Positions 6,077-9,891 of a stretch of 9,891 bases of DNA are shown piece after piece. The DNA is from DATLGB01 sp038258425. Lineage in GTDB: Bacteria; Actinomycetota; Thermoleophilia; Solirubrobacterales; Solirubrobacteraceae. The stretch's first letter is position 1; each line of letters starts with the position of its first letter. The stretch lies in assembly GCA_038258425.1 (NCBI GenBank), contig JBBSPV010000068.1:1-9891 (forward strand), in the 5' to 3' direction. The notes below the pieces were generated by a model, which saw nothing but the letters and a program-made list of their open reading frames with translations, ran no database searches and was not told where the DNA came from. Position numbers and translations under genes: made by a program.

Positions 6077-6583
6077 ATGCCCTTCCTGCGCCTCACCGAC
6101 GGGTCCGAGATCTGGACCCGGCCTGTCCGCCCCGGCGACAAGGCCGGCCTCGACGGCCATCACCATCGGCTGTCGCTGGAGACCGTGCACCGCCGCTACC
6201 TCGCCGCGAAGCCGACGCTCAGCCGCGCCGAGCTGCGCTACCTGACCGAGGTCGACGGCGTCGACCACATCGCCATCGTGGCCGTCGACACGGCCACGGG
6301 CGACCTCGTCGGCGTCGCGCGCTGCGTGCGCCTGGCCGACGCCCCGGACACGGCCGAGTGGGCCATCGACGTGGCTGACCGCCTGCAGGGCCAGGGCCTC
6401 GGCAGACACCTGCTGACGCAGCTCGCCGACGCCGCCCGCGAGGTCGGCATCCGCCGCTTCTCGGCCACCATGCTGGCCGACAACCGCGCCGCCGCGCACC
6501 TGCTCGAGCTCGTCGCCCCGCGGCTCGAGCGCTCGGAGATCAGCGCCGGCGTGCGGACCGTCGTGGCGACGCTCGCCGCGTAG
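6077..6583 (+). CDS. GNAT-family N-acetyltransferase, Pat-like domain
   Basis: The 168-residue protein is one GNAT domain that should use acetyl-CoA to acetylate an amine. The opening IWTRPVRPGDKAGLDGHHH (12-30), then RLSLETVHRRYLAAKPTLSR (31-50) and LTEVDGVDHIAIVAV (56-70), closely resembles the GNAT domain of bacterial protein lysine acetyltransferases (Pat/KATmt type). The acetyl-CoA pyrophosphate loop is QGQGLG (104-109), followed by LLTQLADAAREVGIRRF. Glu94 in DTAEWAIDV lies where that group has its catalytic glutamate. There is no fused cyclic-nucleotide-binding or acyl-CoA-synthetase domain, so a protein substrate is only a suggestion. The ATG at 6077 follows a TACCGT box; two LexA-type sites lie upstream, implying damage-inducible expression. 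The stop is 3 bp from the stop of the convergent metallopeptidase gene. Confidence 0.88.
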   Translation: MPFLRLTDGSEIWTRPVRPGDKAGLDGHHHRLSLETVHRRYLAAKPTLSRAELRYLTEVDGVDHIAIVAVDTATGDLVGVARCVRLADAPDTAEWAIDVADRLQGQGLGRHLLTQLADAAREVGIRRFSATMLADNRAAAHLLELVAPRLERSEISAGVRTVVATLAA

Positions 6584-6586
6584 CGG

Positions 6587-7273
6587 TCAGCCGAGGCCGG
6601 CCGCCTCGAGCGTCAGGGTCGAGCCGTAGCGGCGCAGCCAGCCGGCGGGCTCCCGCCAGCCGGGCACCCGCGCCTCCAGCAGCGCCCAGAAGCGCGGGGA
6701 GTGGTCGTGCACCTCGAGGTGGCAGACCTCGTGCTCGACGACATAGTCGAGCACCGCCGCCGGAGCGAGCAGCAGCCGCCAGTTGAAGGACATGGCGCCC
6801 GTGCTCGAGCACGAGGCCCAGCGGGTGCGCTGACCGCGGATCGTGAGCCCGGCGTAGCGCGTGCCGGCCCGGGCGACGGCGGCGTCGAGCCGGGGAGCGA
6901 CCTCGGCCCGGGCCCGGGCCCGGTACCAGCGCTCGACGGCCGCGAGCGGCTCCGTACCGGGCAGGAGCAGCTCGTCGCCGCGCCGGTGCACGCGCCGGCG
7001 GCCGGCCTCCGGGCGCTGCACGAGCTGGGCGCCGAGGTAGGGCAGGGTGCCGGGCGGGCGCCGCAGCTCGGTCCCGGCGCGCTCGAGCGCCCGCAGCCGC
7101 CGCTCGATCCACGGGCGCAGCTCGGCCACGGCGGCGGCCGCCTGGCGCTCGGCGGCCCGTGCGGGCAGCACGACCTCGACGGTGGCGTCCGGATGCACGG
7201 CGACCCGCACGCGCCGCGCCCGGGCCGAGCGGCGCACGCGGTAGTCCAGTGGGGAGCGCAGGGGAGCGGACAC
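6587..7273 (-). CDS. YgjP-type zinc metallopeptidase (DUF45, M48-like)
   Basis: The 228-residue protein belongs to the YgjP/DUF45 family of predicted cytosolic zinc peptidases. The zinc site is HEVCHLEVHDHSPRFW: His181 and His185 with Glu182 form HExxH, and His191 is the third ligand. It is preceded by the family signature RTRWASCSSTGAMSFNWRLL (149-168). The N-terminal half, rich in Arg and Ala, contains the family's strand pattern (VRVAVHPDATVEVVLPARA, 22-40). No signal peptide or membrane segment is visible. The frame remains open to 7627 across the divergent gene, but I chose the GTG at 7273. It gives the normal family length, avoids a long overlap with the neighbouring gene, and a TACCCT box (7288-7283, minus) precedes it by 9 nt. 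Substrates of this family are largely unknown. Confidence 0.9.
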   Translation of the reverse strand: MSAPLRSPLDYRVRRSARARRVRVAVHPDATVEVVLPARAAERQAAAAVAELRPWIERRLRALERAGTELRRPPGTLPYLGAQLVQRPEAGRRRVHRRGDELLLPGTEPLAAVERWYRARARAEVAPRLDAAVARAGTRYAGLTIRGQRTRWASCSSTGAMSFNWRLLLAPAAVLDYVVEHEVCHLEVHDHSPRFWALLEARVPGWREPAGWLRRYGSTLTLEAAGLG

Positions 7274-7301
7274 GGGCGGCTCAGGGTACGGTTCCCGGCG
7301 G
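7274..7301. promoter_or_regulatory. Overlapping face-to-face promoter, YgjP peptidase / MBL gene
   Basis: The whole spacer is 28 bp. AGGGTACGGT (7283-7292) reads TACGGT on the plus strand (7287-7292) and TACCCT on the minus strand (7288-7283), the two hexamers sharing the central TA. Each ends exactly 9 nt before its start codon (ATG at 7302; GTG at 7273). Two polymerases could not bind together, so the genes would compete for one site. No Shine-Dalgarno sequence is seen in either direction. Confidence 0.6.
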
Positions 7302-8096
7302 ATGCCGGCCTTCGCCTGCGTGACCTGCGGGACGCAGTATCCGCCCTCGGAGGAGCCGCCGGCGGCGTGCCCGGTGTGCGAGGACGAGCGCCAGTACGTC
7401 GGCCACGGCGGCCAGCGGTGGATCACGCCGCACGAGCTGGCCCGCACGCACGCCAATCGCGTGCAGGAGTACGAGCCGGGGCTCGTCGGGGTCGGCACGG
7501 AGCCGACCTTCGCCATCGGCCAGCGGGCGCTGCACGTCGACGGGCTCCTGTGGGACTGCATCACCCTGCTGGACGAGTCGACCGCCGACCGGATCGCCGC
7601 CCTCGGCGGCGTCCACACCGTCGCCATCTCCCATCCCCACTACTACGGGGCGATGGTCGACTGGGCGGAGCGCTTCGACGCGCGGGTGCTCCTGCACGCC
7701 GACGACCGCGAGTGGGTGATGCGGCCCCACCCCCGGGTGCAGCACTGGGAGGGCGAGCGCCTGGCGCTCTCCGACGAGCTCGAGCTCGTCCGCCTCGGCG
7801 GCCACTTCCCCGGCGCGACGGTCTGCCACTGGCGCGCGGGCGCGGGCGGGCGCGGCGCGCTGCTCTGCGGCGACGTCGTCCAGGTCGTGGCCGACCGCGA
7901 CCGGGCGAGCTTCATGTACAGCTACCCGAACCTCCTGCCGCTGCCGGCCCGCGAGGTCCGCCGCATCCGGGACGTCCTCGAGACGCTGGCCTTCGACGTC
8001 GTCTACGGCGCCTGGTGGGACACCGTCATCCGCGGCGACGCGCGGGCCAAGGTCCTGCGCTCGGCGGACCGCTACCTCGCGGCGCTGGAGGGCTGA
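7302..8096 (+). CDS. Zinc-ribbon plus atypical metallo-beta-lactamase-fold protein
   Basis: The 264-residue protein has two parts. Residues 1-40 form a small zinc ribbon with Cys6/Cys9 and Cys23/Cys26 (CVTC and CPVC). The rest follows the metallo-beta-lactamase fold: FAIGQRALHV (70-79), LLWDCITLLD, then SHPHYYGAM (110-118) where most members have HxHxDH, GGHFPG with His168, CGDVVQVV with Asp191, and VYGAWWDTV (234-242) where a final histidine is usual. Only HxH, His168 and Asp191 remain, so the second metal site looks changed; a mono-metal or non-hydrolytic role is possible. I recall similar proteins in other bacteria sharing HPHYY and YGAWW, so the change is probably a subfamily trait, not damage. 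The ATG at 7302 lies 9 nt after TACGGT. The stop is 7 bp from the convergent GH65 gene's stop. The substrate is unknown. Confidence 0.85.
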   Translation: MPAFACVTCGTQYPPSEEPPAACPVCEDERQYVGHGGQRWITPHELARTHANRVQEYEPGLVGVGTEPTFAIGQRALHVDGLLWDCITLLDESTADRIAALGGVHTVAISHPHYYGAMVDWAERFDARVLLHADDREWVMRPHPRVQHWEGERLALSDELELVRLGGHFPGATVCHWRAGAGGRGALLCGDVVQVVADRDRASFMYSYPNLLPLPAREVRRIRDVLETLAFDVVYGAWWDTVIRGDARAKVLRSADRYLAALEG

Positions 8097-8103
8097 CGAC
8101 CCG

Positions 8104-9891
8104 TCACGGAGCCGGCCGGCCGGTGACCGCGAGCTCGCCGACGACCAGCGGGCGCCGGGGGCTCGCGTCCCGGCCGGCGACGACCCGCACGTAGCGCGCG
8201 GTGCGGCCGGCGGCCGCCAGGGACTGGCGCGCGGCGGATGCACCGACTCGGCCGAGCCGCCGCCAGCGGCGCCCGTCGACCGAGGAGTACACCGTGGCGA
8301 CCGCGCTGCGCGTCGGCCCCGTCCGGGCGTGAACGTCGGTGTCGGACTTGCCGTTGGCGATCGCGAGCACCGGCGGACGCGTGACCGCGACCTCGTTCAG
8401 CGCCACGCGGCGCCCGAGGTCGACAGCAAGCCGCGTACGCGGCCGCTCGGCCAGCCACGAGCTCGTCGGCGTGCCGTCCACGGCCGCCTGGGCGGGCTCG
8501 GCGGTACGCGGGGAGGCGGTCGCCGGGCGGCAGCGCGCGAGGTCGTCCGTGGGCGTCTCGTCGGGCCGGCGGGTCGCGAGGCGCAGCGGCGCGCTCCGGC
8601 GCAGCGTCGCCGTCCCGGCGGGCGACTCGACGGGCAGCGGCGCCCCGCGGCGCAGGGTGACCGTCGTCGCGGCGCGGCCGATGCGCAACCGCAGCGTCCG
8701 ACCCCGCCAGTGCACGGCTGCGAGGGTCACGCCCGAGAGCTGCGGCGGCAGGCTCGGATCGAGGCGAACCCGGTCACCGCGCCAGCGCCAGCCGGTGTAG
8801 CCGTAGAGGAACTCCTGCAGGAAGCCGCCGGCGCCGGTCGTGAAGGTGAAGGCGCCGCCCGTGCGGGCCTCGGAGAACTGGGCGTAGGGCCCGCGCATGA
8901 ACGGGTCGACGCTGCGCTTGGTGAACGAGTAGGCCGCGCAACCGGGGGTGCCGAGCTGGGAGGTCAGGATGGAGTGGATGGCGTCCGTCATGGACGGCCC
9001 GCTGGGATCCGTGCGCGGAACGTAGTGATCGAGGTCGGCCCGCGTGACCCCCCTCGGCTGGGCGTTCTCCCACGGATAGGCGAGGAGGGTCACGTCCGCC
9101 TGCTTGACCGTGTCGCCGTCGTAGCCGGCGAACTCCGGATGGATGCCCGCGGTCGGGTCGAAGGGCACGCGCAGCGCGTCCGCGACCCGGGCCCAGCCCG
9201 GGTCGGCGGCGCGACCGGCGAGCGGAGCCATGGCCGTGGCGATGCGCAGCGAGTCCCGCGCCGCGACATTCGTGTAGGCGGAGTCGTCGACGCCCTCGTG
9301 GTACTCGTCGGGGCCGATCACCTTGCGGATCGAGCGCGAGCCGTCCGGCCGCGTCCGCGAGCGTGAGACCCAGAAGTCGGCGATCCCGGACACGACGGGC
9401 CAGGCGTGGCGGCGCAGCCAGCGGCGGTCGCCCGTGGCGAGCCAGTACTGCCACATGGCCAGCGCGACGTCGGAGCTCACGTGGACCTCGTACTTGCCCG
9501 TGTTGCAGCAGCTCGGCGTCTCCTCGAGACCTGACAGCGCGCTCTCCCACGGGAAGCGCGCGCCGGCGAACCCGGTCCGGCGCGCGTAGCGGCGCGCGGC
9601 GGCGAGCCGGTCGACGCGGTATTGGAGCACCTGGCGGGCGAGGCGCGGCTGGGTGGCCAGCAGCGACGGGTACATCCATGTCTCGGAGTCCCAGAAGACG
9701 TGGCCGTTGTAGCCGTCGCTGGACAGGCCGCCCGGCGACGGGGCCCACGGCGTGTCCTCGCGGACACTGGCCAACAGCGCGAACTGCGCCGAGCGGACCT
9801 GCCGGCGCAGCCGCCGGTCGCCGTCCACCCGGACGTCCGAGCGCCAGGCGCGCGCCCAGGCCGCGTCGGAGGCCCGGCGGGCGCGGCGGTA
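8104..9891 (-). CDS. GH65 glycosidase, acid-trehalase-like, with C-terminal F5/8C module (5' end outside window)
   Basis: The visible part is 595 residues, and the frame runs open through the right edge, so the N-terminus is missing. An internal GTG at 9828 is not the start, because in-frame family sequence (AAWARAWRSDVRV) continues upstream. Counting from the window edge, the GH65 (alpha/alpha)6 core shows SDGYNGHVFWDSETWMYPS (58-76), FPWESALSG (113-121) and IGPDEYHEGVDDSAYTN (192-208), where Glu196 is the expected general acid. The later stretch TGGAFTFTTGAGGFLQEF replaces the GIH-containing phosphate loop of maltose/trehalose phosphorylases, which favours a hydrolase. Residues from about 455 to the end (AVDGTPTSSWLAER, LNEVAVTR, RYVRVVAG, VGELAVTG) form a discoidin/F5-8C-like carbohydrate-binding module, suggesting secretion. 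Trehalose is the likely substrate by resemblance; other alpha-glucosides are possible. Confidence 0.88.
   Translation of the reverse strand, partial: YRRARRASDAAWARAWRSDVRVDGDRRLRRQVRSAQFALLASVREDTPWAPSPGGLSSDGYNGHVFWDSETWMYPSLLATQPRLARQVLQYRVDRLAAARRYARRTGFAGARFPWESALSGLEETPSCCNTGKYEVHVSSDVALAMWQYWLATGDRRWLRRHAWPVVSGIADFWVSRSRTRPDGSRSIRKVIGPDEYHEGVDDSAYTNVAARDSLRIATAMAPLAGRAADPGWARVADALRVPFDPTAGIHPEFAGYDGDTVKQADVTLLAYPWENAQPRGVTRADLDHYVPRTDPSGPSMTDAIHSILTSQLGTPGCAAYSFTKRSVDPFMRGPYAQFSEARTGGAFTFTTGAGGFLQEFLYGYTGWRWRGDRVRLDPSLPPQLSGVTLAAVHWRGRTLRLRIGRAATTVTLRRGAPLPVESPAGTATLRRSAPLRLATRRPDETPTDDLARCRPATASPRTAEPAQAAVDGTPTSSWLAERPRTRLAVDLGRRVALNEVAVTRPPVLAIANGKSDTDVHARTGPTRSAVATVYSSVDGRRWRRLGRVGASAARQSLAAAGRTARYVRVVAGRDASPRRPLVVGELAVTGRPAP

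Noticed and set aside
7274..7627. N-terminal extension of the YgjP peptidase frame to 7627
   Set aside because: The extra 118 residues are antisense to the MBL gene, have no family resemblance, and a promoter box precedes the GTG at 7273.
6701..8194. Long plus-strand open frame across the YgjP and MBL genes
   Set aside because: Low-complexity Arg/Ala/Pro/Gly translation typical of shadow frames in high-GC DNA; the real genes here have full catalytic motifs.
8329..9748. Long open frames on both strands over the GH65 gene
   Set aside because: They are shadows; the GH65 frame contains the ordered family motifs and the F5/8C module.

Overview
This window is chromosomal DNA of very high G+C content. 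Nearly every codon in the genuine genes ends in G or C, and GTG starts are common. Gene content and promoter style point to an actinobacterium (Actinomycetota), plausibly the Thermoleophilia/Solirubrobacterales; that placement is inference from style and protein resemblance, not from a marker gene. It reads as ordinary metabolic chromosome: no transposase, integrase, CRISPR array, tRNA or rRNA gene was seen.

Layout. A zinc-free quinone oxidoreductase (minus, 30-1004) and a PfkB-family sugar/nucleoside kinase (plus, 1043-1978) diverge from a 38-bp spacer. An AraC-type regulator (minus, 2079-2921) diverges from a VOC/glyoxalase-like protein (plus, 2985-3413). Then come dcd (dCTP deaminase, probably also dUTPase; plus, 3440-4006) and gltA (citrate synthase; plus, 4086-5414). 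The 662-bp stretch from 5415 to 6076 has no intact gene. It holds a small frame-broken ORF, two direct copies of a ~50-bp foldable repeat, strong GC hairpins and two LexA (SOS)-type operators. These lead into a GNAT acetyltransferase (plus, 6077-6583). A YgjP-type zinc metallopeptidase (minus, 6587-7273) diverges from an atypical zinc-ribbon/metallo-beta-lactamase protein (plus, 7302-8096). A GH65 glycosidase of acid-trehalase type with a C-terminal F5/8C module (minus, 8104 to the right edge) is cut by the window end.

How the genes work together. There is no clear long operon; most genes have their own promoter. The best functional links are positional: the AraC-type regulator may control the divergent VOC gene, and the GNAT protein may be DNA-damage inducible. 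The most consistent non-coding signal is a TA(C/G)(C/G)NT box placed 6-10 nt before the start codon of eight of the nine genes whose 5' ends are inside the window, with no Shine-Dalgarno sequence. This implies leaderless transcripts. Only gltA has a clear ribosome binding site.

Points most worth a second look: the paired LexA boxes before the GNAT gene, the structured tandem repeat, the single-G frameshift after gltA, and the face-to-face promoter between 7273 and 7302. I found no convincing new multi-gene system.
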